This document shows, one piece after another, positions 25,947-36,206 of a DNA stretch of 64,000 nucleotides. Origin of the DNA: Natronocalculus amylovorans (lineage in GTDB: Archaea > Halobacteriota > Halobacteria > Halobacteriales > Haloferacaceae). The position numbers and the translations under genes were made by a program. Each line of letters starts with the position of its first letter. The stretch's first letter is position 1. The stretch covers positions 310,001 to 374,000 of the forward strand of contig NZ_JAKRVX010000002.1 in assembly GCF_023638035.1 (NCBI RefSeq), written 5' to 3'. Below the pieces are notes generated by a model, which had not been told where the DNA came from, ran no database searches, and saw only the letters and a program-made list of their open reading frames with translations.

Positions 25947-26303
25947 ATGGACGGCGAAATTGACCCCGAAGATGTGCAAGCGCTTCTTGAGACGCCACAG
26001 CCGCCGCGGATTGTTGACATCCGATCGAAGGCCGCATTTACCCGTGAACATATTCCGGGAAGCGATAACATCCCCTTCGCCACCCTTCCACAACAGATCG
26101 AACAGCTGCGCGATGCCGATCGAATCGTAACCGTGTGCCCACACGGGAAAGCGAGCATACAAGCAGCGCGGTTGATCAAATCATATGAAGGGACCACAAA
26201 TGCCCGCGTTGAAAGTATGCGTGGTGGATTATCAGCGTGGCCGGGAGAGCTTGAGCCCACAGTTGAGCAGGCGGTTGAAGATGGACCAGAGTCACCGTTT
26301 TAG
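25947..26303 (+). CDS. Single-domain rhodanese-like sulfurtransferase
   Basis: A 118-residue rhodanese. It has the standard VDIRSKAAFTREHIPGSDNIPF and the catalytic loop VCPHGKASIQAARLI, where Cys carries the persulfide. Such proteins hand sulfur to acceptors in tRNA thiolation, Fe-S assembly or sulfur detoxification; here the acceptor is unknown. ATG 25947 (MDGEIDPED) was chosen over ATG 25932; TTTTTACTA at 25919-25927 lies about 24 bases before it as a TATA box. The stop overlaps the end of the gluzincin gene by 4 bases. Confidence 0.88.
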   Translation: MDGEIDPEDVQALLETPQPPRIVDIRSKAAFTREHIPGSDNIPFATLPQQIEQLRDADRIVTVCPHGKASIQAARLIKSYEGTTNARVESMRGGLSAWPGELEPTVEQAVEDGPESPF

Positions 26304-28396
26304 TACCGCATCGATCGCGATCGGAACAAAATCATCGTAAACAGAACCGCAAGCGCAACCACAACGGGAGTAAACCCAAACCCAGGTATGAGGCTCTCTG
26401 TCTCAGTCTCCGGATCTAAAACGGTAAGTGTGAGTTCACCCGAGCCTATCTGGACGGTGTACGTCCCTGATTCTGTGAAGGTTTCTGTCAGTTCGACCGT
26501 TGTCTCCGCACCAGCATCGAGATGAACTATTTTAGTGTCGCGCGCCTCGCCATTGATTCTAATTGGGAACTCACCCCGACCAGGAACCGCTTCGGTATTT
26601 TGAATGGTCGCAGTAATTGTTACGCTCTCACCGGTTTCTATTGTCTGTGAATCTGCCGAGATGTCCGAGACCGAAAGTTGTGCAGGCTCCTGAACGACGA
26701 CCGTCACTTGCGTATCATCAATGCGGATATCATACCGGCCCGGATCGTCAAATGCTCGAGTCACTATTTCAGAGACCCGCTCATCGGGTTCAATAGTCCC
26801 ATTGAGTGTTGATTCGGCGGTCCCATCAACATAGACTGGGATTTCGTATGATCCAGCAGTGCCACCGTAGTTTTCAATTCCAACACTGATGTTGATCGTT
26901 TCACCCGTTGTCACCGAAATTGGGTCAGTCCCTCTGCGATCGAGCGTCACCTGTCGGTATGGTCCCGAAATATCGACAGTATCCGAAACGCTTGACTCAA
27001 TCTGTGCAGGGGCGGTCCCGAAAGCAGCCTCGTGGGCATCCCGATTCCACATAGTCGGTACCGCACTGGTGAAGACGTATCGGTCGTACGCATCGACTGC
27101 ACTGGAGCCACCCTCGCGTTCAATCGCTGCGCGGAACGCATCGTTTGTTACTGGGCCGTCCTGTGCGTTGAGTGCTGCAAACACCGTATCGAGCGCGGTT
27201 TGTCCATCGCTTTCGACTCGAATCTGTCGATCGAGTTCACCAGCAACAAGGGCACCTTTTCGGTACTCTGCGGCACCGGACCATGTTGTCGGATCAGAGA
27301 GGGTCGAATCTGCTTGGGGTGATCGCTCCCCGCGTGCAAGTTCACGTTGGAACGATCGGAAATCAGTATCTTCGCGTTCAAGTGTAAGCCGTGCAGCGTA
27401 GTATGTTGCTCCACCCTCAAGGAACCATTCGGTCTCATCGGTAACGGCGAATCCCTGCCGGGTGTGAACATACTCGTGAAGCCACACGTTACTTGGGTCC
27501 GAAAGTGGTTCTTCAGCGTTTACCCACATATCCGCGGCACCAGTTTGTAATCCACGAACACCCCATGGAGTGCCATCTTCCGGAGCTGCAACGACAAACA
27601 CCTCCGAATCCCGATCGCCCACGCGTAATGCGTCGGACGCAAACTCCAATGCATCAAGAATATCTTCTGGTGTTTCTTCGAGTGTCGCCGCATCTGGGAC
27701 AATAAGCCTGAACGTCTGTCCGTGTGCTGTTCGTTGATATTCGGTGTGCGGTCCGAGGAATGCAATTACACCACCAGTGGCACCCTCTCCGGCAATCGTC
27801 CGTTCCCTGTCAACAGAGACACGAGCAGGGCCTCTCCAGCCCCACTCGAGACCGGGTTGATTCACGCCAATGAGTGCCCATTCGTCAGTCTCCGTAAAGA
27901 GGAAGCGACCGTCATCTCCGATCGGCCCTCGTGATTCTGTTGTCCGATCGGATGGAACCCGATAGGTGATTGTTGGGGTGTTGCGGTTCCCATCCCACGC
28001 AAACCGTCTGTCACCCGCATCCGAGAATCCAGACGTTTCAACATCCGTTGCTTGTGTTGGAAGCCGAACAGAAAGCCGTGTGACTTGGTCTGGGATTGTG
28101 TACTCAAGCGTGATTGTTATTTCACCAACCCGGTCAGAGGTTCGATCGATCTGAAGTGTCTGCTGGATATTGTTCGCACCCCCGACAGCAGCAACGTGTG
28201 GTTGCTGTTCGGAGAGTTCCGATTCAGTCTGTGTTTCACTATCGCTATCTACAGCTCCGCCAGCGATCGACGCATGCTGCTCTGGAGATGCTGTATTCTC
28301 GGTTGGAGAGATTCCTCCAGCCACACCCACAGCCAAAGCAAGAGCTAGAGTAAGACAGACAAATACAATGATACTGGCCCCATGTACCCGGCGCAT
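26300..28396 (-). CDS. Secreted gluzincin-type metalloprotease with PGF-CTERM anchor
   Basis: A 698-residue surface protein. A signal peptide (VFVCLTLALALAVGVAGG) leads to an acidic linker and an immunoglobulin-like region. The protease motif HEYVH is near residues 305-309, followed after 15 residues by Glu in FLEGGATYYAA, the HEXXH...E zinc site of gluzincins (M1 or M61-like). Two CARDB-type beta domains follow (ISVGIENYGGT and VTITATIQNTE), and the end PGFGFTPVVVALAVLF then FRSR is a PGF-CTERM signal cut by archaeosortase ArtA, which attaches the protein to the membrane lipid. Two Arg-rich residues close it. Function on substrate unknown. Confidence 0.83.
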   Translation of the reverse strand: MRRVHGASIIVFVCLTLALALAVGVAGGISPTENTASPEQHASIAGGAVDSDSETQTESELSEQQPHVAAVGGANNIQQTLQIDRTSDRVGEITITLEYTIPDQVTRLSVRLPTQATDVETSGFSDAGDRRFAWDGNRNTPTITYRVPSDRTTESRGPIGDDGRFLFTETDEWALIGVNQPGLEWGWRGPARVSVDRERTIAGEGATGGVIAFLGPHTEYQRTAHGQTFRLIVPDAATLEETPEDILDALEFASDALRVGDRDSEVFVVAAPEDGTPWGVRGLQTGAADMWVNAEEPLSDPSNVWLHEYVHTRQGFAVTDETEWFLEGGATYYAARLTLEREDTDFRSFQRELARGERSPQADSTLSDPTTWSGAAEYRKGALVAGELDRQIRVESDGQTALDTVFAALNAQDGPVTNDAFRAAIEREGGSSAVDAYDRYVFTSAVPTMWNRDAHEAAFGTAPAQIESSVSDTVDISGPYRQVTLDRRGTDPISVTTGETINISVGIENYGGTAGSYEIPVYVDGTAESTLNGTIEPDERVSEIVTRAFDDPGRYDIRIDDTQVTVVVQEPAQLSVSDISADSQTIETGESVTITATIQNTEAVPGRGEFPIRINGEARDTKIVHLDAGAETTVELTETFTESGTYTVQIGSGELTLTVLDPETETESLIPGFGFTPVVVALAVLFTMILFRSRSMRY

Positions 28397-28515
28397 ACAT
28401 CAACCACAGTAGCAAGAGATAAAACTACTCGGTGATGTGACACTCAGAAAATTTGAGCACTTACTTCGTTATCGATACAACAGATGTCACAACGCGGGCG
28501 ACGGTCAGGTGACGA

Positions 28516-28836
<321 letters not shown>

Positions 28837-28899
28837 TTAAACAGTGTCGGGAAGTACCATGCGGCGACCCGCTGTATCCAACAAAAGAGGCCATTTCGT

Positions 28900-31200
28900 T
28901 CAGTTTCTAAGGAGTGTTCGAATCGAAACTGTCTCTGTGATTACATCATTGGCAAGTGAGACTGCAGTGATCGCATCGTCACGGGTGACTTGCTCACCGT
29001 ATCGGGATTTCTCGTAGAGACTTCGAACCTGTTGGATCCGATCGTCGCCACGGCCGACAATCTGAAGATATGCTCTCGGCGTCTCCCCTCGACGACGCGG
29101 CCGGTACCGAGAAGCAAGCGCTGTTTCAACCCGATCGTATGCTCGTTCAATATCGGTGTGGGGGTCACGACTCCGCCACTGGAACCGCACCCACAGGGCA
29201 CGATAGCTCCGTGTTGTGTACCCAAATCGGTGGACGCCAATCGCTGCGCCGAGCAGTCCGATCACAGCCAACCCATACGTCTCAGTCGGAACTGTTGGAT
29301 CCGCTTCTGATTCGGCTGTGGCTTCGCTCTCGAAATCGTCCGTTGTTCCTCCAAGCTGTTCTAAGCTTGTTTGGTCGATATCACCACCAAGCGAGTCTCT
29401 GGTCTCATTTTCGGAGCGATCGCCCGTAGCGTTTGCATCCGAGTCGTCCGTATCGTTCTCAGTATCGGTGTCGTTTTCTGAGCCCGTATCAGGGAGTTCC
29501 GGCTCGTCTCGATCGTCAAAGTCAGGGCTTGGCGTTGTTTCGAACTCGCTTGTGTCGCTACCAGCGGTGTCAACGTTCTCCTCACCGGCTGCACGCGCGG
29601 TATCAAGTTGGCTTTCCCGAGCATCATCATATGCCGATCGAGGAGTTGGCTCAAATGCGACCCATCCCTGTTCAGGGAAGTAAACCTCAACCCATGCATG
29701 GGCGTTCTGTCCGCGAACGACCCACTGGTCATCATCGACCTGCTGTCCTGGTGTGTAGCCAGTGACAAACCGGGCGGGGATACCCTGCGTCCGTAACATC
29801 GTCACCATTGTGGTCGCATAGTATGTACAGTAGCCTGCTTCCATCTCGAATAAAAATGCATCAGCAATATCGCCATCCGGTCGGGTCACGGACAACGAGT
29901 ACTCCCGTTCCGTCCGCAGATACGTTTCAATGGTTCGAGCGACGTCATATGGTGTCTCGTCCTCGCCCGTTAGCTCGGCAGTAAACGCACCAACCCGATC
30001 AGGCGTTGATTCAGGGAGCTGTAGGTATGTCTGTTGAATATCATCAGGGTAGCCAACACCAGCCGATCGTAGCACATCCGAATCAGCATCGGGATGCTGG
30101 CTCACCACTGTGTAGGAGTCACCCTCTGTGAGCGGCTCAGTCGTTGCGAGGTCGCCATCATTCGTTACCTGCACTGCGGATAGATCCTGGTCTTGAACTG
30201 CGGTTGGCTGCCATGCTGCAGGTAGGACACGGAGATCACCCTCTGCTGTAACGGTCTGAGTGATTTCGCGTGTCTCACCTGGCTGTTGTTCGATCGACTC
30301 AGGGCCATCAAACGACCTTGAATCCGCAGTTCGGACCCAACCCTCACCCGTGTACCGATCATAGCTTGCTGTTCGCCAGTATGCTTGCTCTGGGCTTTCG
30401 ACGACAAAACGGACTTCTGGTGAGAGTTCAATGCTTCCTTCGATTGAGAGATCATCCCGTTCTGTAACGAGATTTGATTCCGAATCAACAGCAGTGCCAC
30501 CACTGAACAGTGGCTGTGTCGCACCGCCGGGGACGACACTAATCGTCGAGGAGAGAATGAGTGCCGCGATAACAACAATTGCAATTGTGTCCCAATGCGA
30601 TCGGAGTCCACCGGGGACAGAGACGGTGTCTAATGCAACGGCAGTAACTGCTGCCACGACGCCGATGGTTGTGACAAGGATACTTGCATCACCCGTCAAA
30701 ATAAAAAAGAGCAGTGTCCCGCCGCCAGCAGCCACTGCAAGCACATCATGGCCTCGAATAACAAGATACCATGTCAAAAACGTCGGAACTGGGGCGATTG
30801 AGAGCACCCATATTTGGGCTTCTGTTAGTCGAAGAATCGAATATCCAGTAACGAGTGTGAGAATATCTTGTGCACCCTGTTCCAGACTAAATAGGGCTCG
30901 CTGTGACTCTGGGATTGCAAGGAGATACACAGAGAGACCAGCAATGAGCAGTCCGATCGAAAGCGCAATGCCGACACGGAGTGGGACGTACCGACCGAGT
31001 ATCGTTGCAGCAATGAACGCACCCCCGACAACAAACACAAGCTGCTGTGTGCCACCAACTACTGTCGTCACGGTGTAGAATATGTACAAGAAGGTACTCA
31101 TGACGACGAGAATCGCAACCACTGGGAGCCGCCGAACTCCAGTTGCTTTTTGAGTTGTCTGGTGGTGTCTATCAGTTCGAGAGCCCGTGGATAAACTCAT
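28900..31200 (-). CDS. Membrane-anchored transglutaminase-like protease (DUF3488/DUF4129)
   Basis: A 766-residue protein. The first 200 residues hold about six membrane helices (DUF3488), then a long extracytoplasmic part with a transglutaminase core near residue 454: catalytic Cys in EAGYCTYYATTMVTMLRTQG, then GQNAHAWVEVYFPEQGWVAFEPTP with His and an Asp/Glu partner. A Ser/Asp-rich linker, one more helix and a DUF4129-like cytoplasmic domain end it. It starts inside the end of the DUF58 gene (4-base overlap), part of the moxR-DUF58-TGase set seen widely in prokaryotes. Role not established; likely extracellular peptide or cell-surface processing. Confidence 0.88.
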   Translation of the reverse strand: MSLSTGSRTDRHHQTTQKATGVRRLPVVAILVVMSTFLYIFYTVTTVVGGTQQLVFVVGGAFIAATILGRYVPLRVGIALSIGLLIAGLSVYLLAIPESQRALFSLEQGAQDILTLVTGYSILRLTEAQIWVLSIAPVPTFLTWYLVIRGHDVLAVAAGGGTLLFFILTGDASILVTTIGVVAAVTAVALDTVSVPGGLRSHWDTIAIVVIAALILSSTISVVPGGATQPLFSGGTAVDSESNLVTERDDLSIEGSIELSPEVRFVVESPEQAYWRTASYDRYTGEGWVRTADSRSFDGPESIEQQPGETREITQTVTAEGDLRVLPAAWQPTAVQDQDLSAVQVTNDGDLATTEPLTEGDSYTVVSQHPDADSDVLRSAGVGYPDDIQQTYLQLPESTPDRVGAFTAELTGEDETPYDVARTIETYLRTEREYSLSVTRPDGDIADAFLFEMEAGYCTYYATTMVTMLRTQGIPARFVTGYTPGQQVDDDQWVVRGQNAHAWVEVYFPEQGWVAFEPTPRSAYDDARESQLDTARAAGEENVDTAGSDTSEFETTPSPDFDDRDEPELPDTGSENDTDTENDTDDSDANATGDRSENETRDSLGGDIDQTSLEQLGGTTDDFESEATAESEADPTVPTETYGLAVIGLLGAAIGVHRFGYTTRSYRALWVRFQWRSRDPHTDIERAYDRVETALASRYRPRRRGETPRAYLQIVGRGDDRIQQVRSLYEKSRYGEQVTRDDAITAVSLANDVITETVSIRTLLRN

Positions 31201-32285
31201 GCATGATCACCAATTCCAGTGTGGCCAACAGGCCTCCTTCTCCGGCTCGTTTGTTGCCCTACCGCGGGGTTAGCATCGGCGTGTGTGGTTGCATCTGTTG
31301 AATCGCTTGGCTGGCGAAGAGCTGTAAACGTGGTTGATTGATCACCAACCCGGATCTGTGTGCGATCAGCGGTAGCGTCAATAACGATATCTGCATCTGG
31401 GTGTGGCACCGACCCGGGACCAACCGTTGCAAGTGCAGCAAGGAGTGGCCGTAGTGACTGGCGCTCTGCTGTTATGGTCACTGTTGTGTCCGGGAGTGAA
31501 ACAACCACTGGTACACCGAACTGTACGAGGTGAGGGCTGATCGAGGCAACTGCCTCTGCAAGTGCATCCGAAGTGCCAGCAACCGCACCGGCACTCAGTG
31601 ATAACTCGTGCTGTTGGGTATCTGATGCAAACGCTTTGACAACGAGCGTATCGCGTTTAGCAGTGGTTGCCCAATGAATGTCTCGAAGACTATCACCTCG
31701 ATCGTACTGTCGGAGGCGATCGAACTCATCTCGCTGTTGGCTCACTGCGGCGGCACCCTCTCCAGAGAGCTGTTTGGTGAACCACGAATCGATCGGATAC
31801 TGTTTCGGATATACCAAGCAGGAGTCCAACTCACGACAGACTCGTTGTGTGTGGACCACACCGAATACATCCTGAATATTGAGCGTCAGCGGTCCAAATG
31901 ACTGCTCACCTCGGGACTGATACTCAACAGTATATGTGTATGGTTGCGTACCAATTGAGGTCACATTTGGACTTGAAACGGTTGCAAGCCCGTCACTGAC
32001 ACGATCTTCGAGCGTACCAATGAGCGGTCTGGACAGATCGTCGCCAGTCTGTGAGTCCTGAAACGTCACCGTTACAGAATGGCTCTCGCCAACGTGTCCA
32101 TCAGGTGGAAGCGATCGTGTCAGCTGTGGCGTTGGGGCCGACCTGAGCTGTAGATAGCCCGCGAGTAATACAATAGCACCAGAGACTACAATTGCATTCA
32201 ATGTTCGAGCACCGAATAGCGCCCCAAAAAAAACGGATCCAACACAGAGTGCAGCAACAACTTGGCCGCGCCGTGTGAGTCTCAT
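31197..32285 (-). CDS. DUF58 family protein (MoxR-associated)
   Basis: A 362-residue protein. Two N-terminal helices (VVAALCVGSVFFGALFG, LNAIVVSGAIVLLAGYLQL) precede a soluble region with the DUF58 signature EFDRLRQYDRGDSLRDIHWATTAKRDTLVVK, split here as FDRLRQYDRGDSLRDIHW and ATTAKRDTLVVK. DUF58 proteins have a von Willebrand-like fold and pair with MoxR ATPases, perhaps as chaperone targets. Its start overlaps the moxR stop by 4 bases and its stop overlaps the transglutaminase start by 4, so all three are translated together. Biological function unknown. Confidence 0.9.
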   Translation of the reverse strand: MRLTRRGQVVAALCVGSVFFGALFGARTLNAIVVSGAIVLLAGYLQLRSAPTPQLTRSLPPDGHVGESHSVTVTFQDSQTGDDLSRPLIGTLEDRVSDGLATVSSPNVTSIGTQPYTYTVEYQSRGEQSFGPLTLNIQDVFGVVHTQRVCRELDSCLVYPKQYPIDSWFTKQLSGEGAAAVSQQRDEFDRLRQYDRGDSLRDIHWATTAKRDTLVVKAFASDTQQHELSLSAGAVAGTSDALAEAVASISPHLVQFGVPVVVSLPDTTVTITAERQSLRPLLAALATVGPGSVPHPDADIVIDATADRTQIRVGDQSTTFTALRQPSDSTDATTHADANPAVGQQTSRRRRPVGHTGIGDHA

Positions 32286-33247
32286 TCGACGGGTACCGCC
32301 TCCAAGGCACGCCGGATTAGTGATGTGTTTGTCTCTGTTCCGCTCTCGGTTCGGATCCGATGCGAAAGCACAGCAGGAGCTTCAGTTTGGATATCATCAG
32401 GAATGACATACGATCGCTCATCAAGCATTGCACGGGCCTGTGCCCCACGCATGAGCGAGATACTTCCACGTGGGCTGACTCCAAGCGTTGCATTCTGTCG
32501 CGTGTATTCGACAAGGTTTGAAATATACACTCGAATCGGCTCGGAGACACGAATCGTTTTAACAGTCTCTCGTGCTCGCAATAGCTCTTCAGCGGAGGCC
32601 ACAGATTGGACAGTTTCGATTGGATGTGCACCAGAAACACGCTCAAGCAATTGTGTTTCTTCTTTTGGCGTTGGATACCCAAGCCTGAGCTTTTTCATAA
32701 AACGGTCGATCTCAGCCAGCGGAAGCTCGTATGTTCGGCCCAGCTCAACGTCGTTCTGCGTTGCGATCACGGTAAATGGCTCAGGGAGCGGTCGTGTTGT
32801 GCCGTCAGTTGTAACTTGTCGCTCTTCCATTGCTTCAAGCAGTGCTGACTGCGTTTTTGGTGGCGCTCGGTTGATCTCATCGCCAAGCACAACGTTTGCG
32901 AATATCGGCCCTCGCTGAAAGTCGAACTCCCGTGTTTTCTGGTTGAATACGTTCACACCAGTGATATCGGAGGGAAGTAGGTCAGGGGTAAACTGCACAC
33001 GTTTGAATGAGCAGTCGATCGACGCCGCAAGTGCACGTGCGAGCATCGTTTTCCCAACGCCAGGGACGTCTTCTAACAGAATGTGTCCATCAGCAAACAG
33101 TGCAACAACGATATGCTCAATCTCGGCTCGGTTGCCGATAATGACCGTTTCAACGTTGTCAATTACGGCTTCAGTGGTGGCTGCAGCCTCTGCAATAGAG
33201 GGTGTCTCACTATGATCGACAGCGGTATTCGGCTGTGGATTTGTCAT
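32282..33247 (-). CDS. MoxR-family AAA+ ATPase
   Basis: A 321-residue AAA+ chaperone. Walker A is LEDVPGVGKTMLARALA (P-loop at residues 61-68), Walker B is LGDEINRAPPKTQSALLEAM near 122 with the MoxR pattern DEINR, and ATQNDVE is sensor 1; the C-terminal lid has GASPRGSISLMRGAQARAM-like residues (VSPRGSISLMRGAQA). MoxR proteins remodel or insert metal cofactors into partner proteins, most often those with VWA domains such as the DUF58 product next door. First gene in the operon; ATG 33247 (MTNPQPN) chosen. TGTGAA-CGA-TTCACA lies upstream. Confidence 0.93.
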   Translation of the reverse strand: MTNPQPNTAVDHSETPSIAEAAATTEAVIDNVETVIIGNRAEIEHIVVALFADGHILLEDVPGVGKTMLARALAASIDCSFKRVQFTPDLLPSDITGVNVFNQKTREFDFQRGPIFANVVLGDEINRAPPKTQSALLEAMEERQVTTDGTTRPLPEPFTVIATQNDVELGRTYELPLAEIDRFMKKLRLGYPTPKEETQLLERVSGAHPIETVQSVASAEELLRARETVKTIRVSEPIRVYISNLVEYTRQNATLGVSPRGSISLMRGAQARAMLDERSYVIPDDIQTEAPAVLSHRIRTESGTETNTSLIRRALEAVPVE

Positions 33248-33313
33248 TCGTATCCTGCACTCCACAAACAGTGTTTTTGTGCCAACCAATGCTCAACGCC
33301 CGATCGTGTTTGC

Positions 33314-33328
33314 TGTGAACGATTCACA
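33314..33328. promoter_or_regulatory. 15-base inverted repeat between moxR and mutS
   Basis: TGTGAA-CGA-TTCACA is a perfect palindrome with a 3-base centre. It is 67 bases upstream of the moxR ATG and about 155 bases upstream of mutS, so it could be an operator for either gene. No other sequence in this 236-base gap stands out. Confidence 0.4.
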
Positions 33329-33483
33329 CATTGTCATATGGTCTCGGTGATAGTAACTGTGCCGGGGATTATGGACAAAAATGCCCGTTTCAACCGATAA
33401 TCGTCATTTTTGACCTCTCAATAATCGTGAGATGAATGAGCGCAGTCGTATTGCTTATTGTGCTTGCTTTCACCCTATTGTGC

Positions 33484-36201
33484 ATGGCGGCACCGACGGG
33501 ACCCCCAACAACAATGCTGGAAAAACGGGCAGAACTCACGCCAATGCTACGACAGTATCTGCAGCTTTGTGAGGCACACACAGACGCTGTAGTGCTGTTT
33601 CAGGTTGGAGATTTTTATGAGGCATTCTGCGAGGCGGCGGAAGCTGTCGCGCGCGTTTGTGAAGTTACATTGACGAAGCGCGAGGATTCAACCGGGACGT
33701 ATCCGATGGCAGGCATCCCAATTGATAACGCAACATCATATTTAGAACGGCTGCTTGATGCGGGATACTGCGTTGCACTGGCAGACCAAGTTGAAGATGC
33801 CGCAGAGGCGAGCGGCCTTGTCGATCGAGCAGTCACACAGGTATTAACACCTGGAACAATCGTTGATGACGAACTCCTTGATGCAGGCTCGACAAACTAC
33901 CTTGTTGCAGTAACGGCGAGCGATGAAGACTCCTCAGTGCAGCGATATGCAGTCTCTGCACTTGATGTGTCGACGGGTGAGTGTTTTGTCACACCTGTCT
34001 CTTCCCTTTCAATGTTGGAGACGGAACTTGACCGAATTGCGCCTGTAGAAGTGCTTGTTGACCCTGCAATTCCAACCGATCTACCCATCTTTACAGAGGC
34101 GTCGTGGGAGATTGATCATGCAGAGTCCGCAGGGATTGACGAAGCCGCTGCAACCGAACGGCTGCAGCCGTATCTCTCGGCACCCGATCGCCGACTCCCA
34201 GATCCACTTGAACAGCGTGCATGTGCGGCAGTGTTGATTTACGCAGAATACACACAGGGAGATACCGGGGCGCTCTCATATGTATCACGGATTCGTCGAT
34301 ATGAACACCACGATCGGCTGCAGTTAGACGCTGCTGCCCTTCGGAGTTTAGAGCTATTTGACACGTATGGTGATGGATCAGGTCGAACGCTGTTTGAGAC
34401 GCTTGATCAGACGACGTGTGCGCTTGGCCGCAGATGTCTCAACCGCTGGCTCAGACGTCCACTCGTTGATAAAGCGCCAATTACCGACCGGCTGGATGCA
34501 GTTGACGCACTGACAGCTGCACCGCTTATTCGAGAACAGCTCCGCGAAGGGCTTGCAACCGCATACGATCTCGAACGGCTTGCCGGCCGAATTTCGAGAC
34601 AACGGGCAAACGCTCGTGATCTCCGGTCGCTACATACGACAATTGCGATCGTTCCCGAGCTGCAATCAGCAATATCTGAATTACCAGCAGACTGTGCTGC
34701 GATCGACTCGCTGGAAGCGCGTCTGGACCCACTCACAGACATTCGGTCGTTAATTGCTGATGCAATCCAACCGGATCCGCCCATGGAGATTACAGAGGGT
34801 GGGGTGATCCAGACCGAATTTAACGAAGAGCTTGATTCACTTCGTGAGACTGAGACCGCGGGCCGTAAATGGGTTGCAGAGCTAGAAGAGACAGAGCGTG
34901 AACGAACGGGGATCGGTTCGTTGTCGGTTGGGCATAACCAAGTTCACGGGTACTATATTGAGGTCACAAATCCGAATCTCGATCGGGTCCCAGAGAACTA
35001 CACGCGACGACAGACACTTAAAAATTCAGAGCGATTCTATACACCGGAGCTCAAAGAACGAGAAGATGAGATTCTGGGCGCAAAAGAACGAGCAGACAGC
35101 CTCGAATATACGCTGTTCCGATCGGTCAGAGCAGACCTTGCTGCAGAGACGGACCGTATTCAAGCCCTTGCGGAAGCAATTGCGGAGTTAGATGCACTCT
35201 GTTCGCTCGCAACGGTTGCGGTCGAACACGAGTACGTGCGTCCAACGTTCCAGACTGCTGATGACAAGAAGGGAATCGAGATAGAAGGCGGCAGACATCC
35301 AGTTGTCGAGACGACTGAATCGTCATTTGTTCCGAACGACACGGACCTCAAGGCAGGGCACGTCGCAATCATTACTGGGCCGAATATGAGTGGTAAGTCA
35401 ACCTACATGCGCCAAGTTGCACTCACCGTTCTCTGTGCCCAAATCGGAAGCTTTGTGCCCGCAGAGGCTGCACGTTTGCCGATCGTCGATCGGATATTCA
35501 CACGCGTTGGGGCAAGCGACGATATCACCGCTGGGCAATCAACATTTATGCGGGAGATGAGCGAGCTTACCGAAATTCTCCATGATGCAACCACAAACTC
35601 GCTTGTCCTGTTGGATGAGGTTGGTCGTGGGACAAGTACAGCGGATGGTAGAGCGATCGCAGAAGCCACGACAGCGTACATACACGATGAGTTAGAGGCA
35701 ATGACCCTGTTTGCCACACACTATCATGAGCTAACCACGCTTGCAGAGCAGTATGAACGTGTGTACAATCTCCACTTTGCAGCTACACGAGAGGGTGATG
35801 CTGTCACGTTCCTCCACCGCGTTGCCCGTGGAGGGTCGTCTGCATCGTACGGCATCGAAGTTGCCCGGATGGCAGGCGTCCCTGAAGCGGTTGTTGAACA
35901 CGCATATGAGCTGGTAACTGATGATCGGGCAGAAAGTCACACTGCTCAACAGACGGAGTCATCGTCACAACAGCATACACAGAGCGAACAGAGCGAGCAG
36001 TCTGAAGATTCGGTTGATTCTCGCTCATCATATCCGGAGGAGGAGTTCTTTGATGGGATTGCAGACCCTGCTGTTGATGCGCCGATCGATGAGGCGGCGA
36101 TGGTTGATGTGGCGATCGCGCTTCGATCGATCGACATTGCCAGCACGACCCCACTTGAGGCGTTGACACTGCTGAACGAGTTCCGATCGAAGCTCGAGTG
36201 A
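33484..36201 (+). CDS. mutS: DNA mismatch repair protein MutS
   Basis: Recognises mismatched bases and starts repair. The 905-residue protein has the MutS1 clamp motif VLFQVGDFYEAF (Phe-X-Glu mismatch reader), KREDSTGTYPMAGIP, the connector and lever regions, and the ATPase: Walker A ITGPNMSGKST near residue 631 and Walker B LVLLDEVGRGTS near 706, then FATHYHEL. Residues about 815-850 are a Gln/Ser/Glu-rich stretch (SHTAQQTESSSQQHTQSEQS) that looks like a flexible linker before a helical C-terminal domain. ATG 33484 chosen (MAAPTGPP); 16 earlier residues form a membrane-like stretch that MutS does not need. mutL is next but one. Confidence 0.95.
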   Translation: MAAPTGPPTTMLEKRAELTPMLRQYLQLCEAHTDAVVLFQVGDFYEAFCEAAEAVARVCEVTLTKREDSTGTYPMAGIPIDNATSYLERLLDAGYCVALADQVEDAAEASGLVDRAVTQVLTPGTIVDDELLDAGSTNYLVAVTASDEDSSVQRYAVSALDVSTGECFVTPVSSLSMLETELDRIAPVEVLVDPAIPTDLPIFTEASWEIDHAESAGIDEAAATERLQPYLSAPDRRLPDPLEQRACAAVLIYAEYTQGDTGALSYVSRIRRYEHHDRLQLDAAALRSLELFDTYGDGSGRTLFETLDQTTCALGRRCLNRWLRRPLVDKAPITDRLDAVDALTAAPLIREQLREGLATAYDLERLAGRISRQRANARDLRSLHTTIAIVPELQSAISELPADCAAIDSLEARLDPLTDIRSLIADAIQPDPPMEITEGGVIQTEFNEELDSLRETETAGRKWVAELEETERERTGIGSLSVGHNQVHGYYIEVTNPNLDRVPENYTRRQTLKNSERFYTPELKEREDEILGAKERADSLEYTLFRSVRADLAAETDRIQALAEAIAELDALCSLATVAVEHEYVRPTFQTADDKKGIEIEGGRHPVVETTESSFVPNDTDLKAGHVAIITGPNMSGKSTYMRQVALTVLCAQIGSFVPAEAARLPIVDRIFTRVGASDDITAGQSTFMREMSELTEILHDATTNSLVLLDEVGRGTSTADGRAIAEATTAYIHDELEAMTLFATHYHELTTLAEQYERVYNLHFAATREGDAVTFLHRVARGGSSASYGIEVARMAGVPEAVVEHAYELVTDDRAESHTAQQTESSSQQHTQSEQSEQSEDSVDSRSSYPEEEFFDGIADPAVDAPIDEAAMVDVAIALRSIDIASTTPLEALTLLNEFRSKLE

Positions 36202-36206
36202 GTAAG

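Noticed and set aside
30431-31078. Plus-strand frame of 215 codons opposite the transglutaminase gene
   Set aside because: Ser/Thr/Pro-rich shadow of the transmembrane region of the real gene.
32262-32918. Plus-strand frame of 218 codons opposite moxR
   Set aside because: Shadow of moxR, whose Walker motifs and operon overlap are clear.
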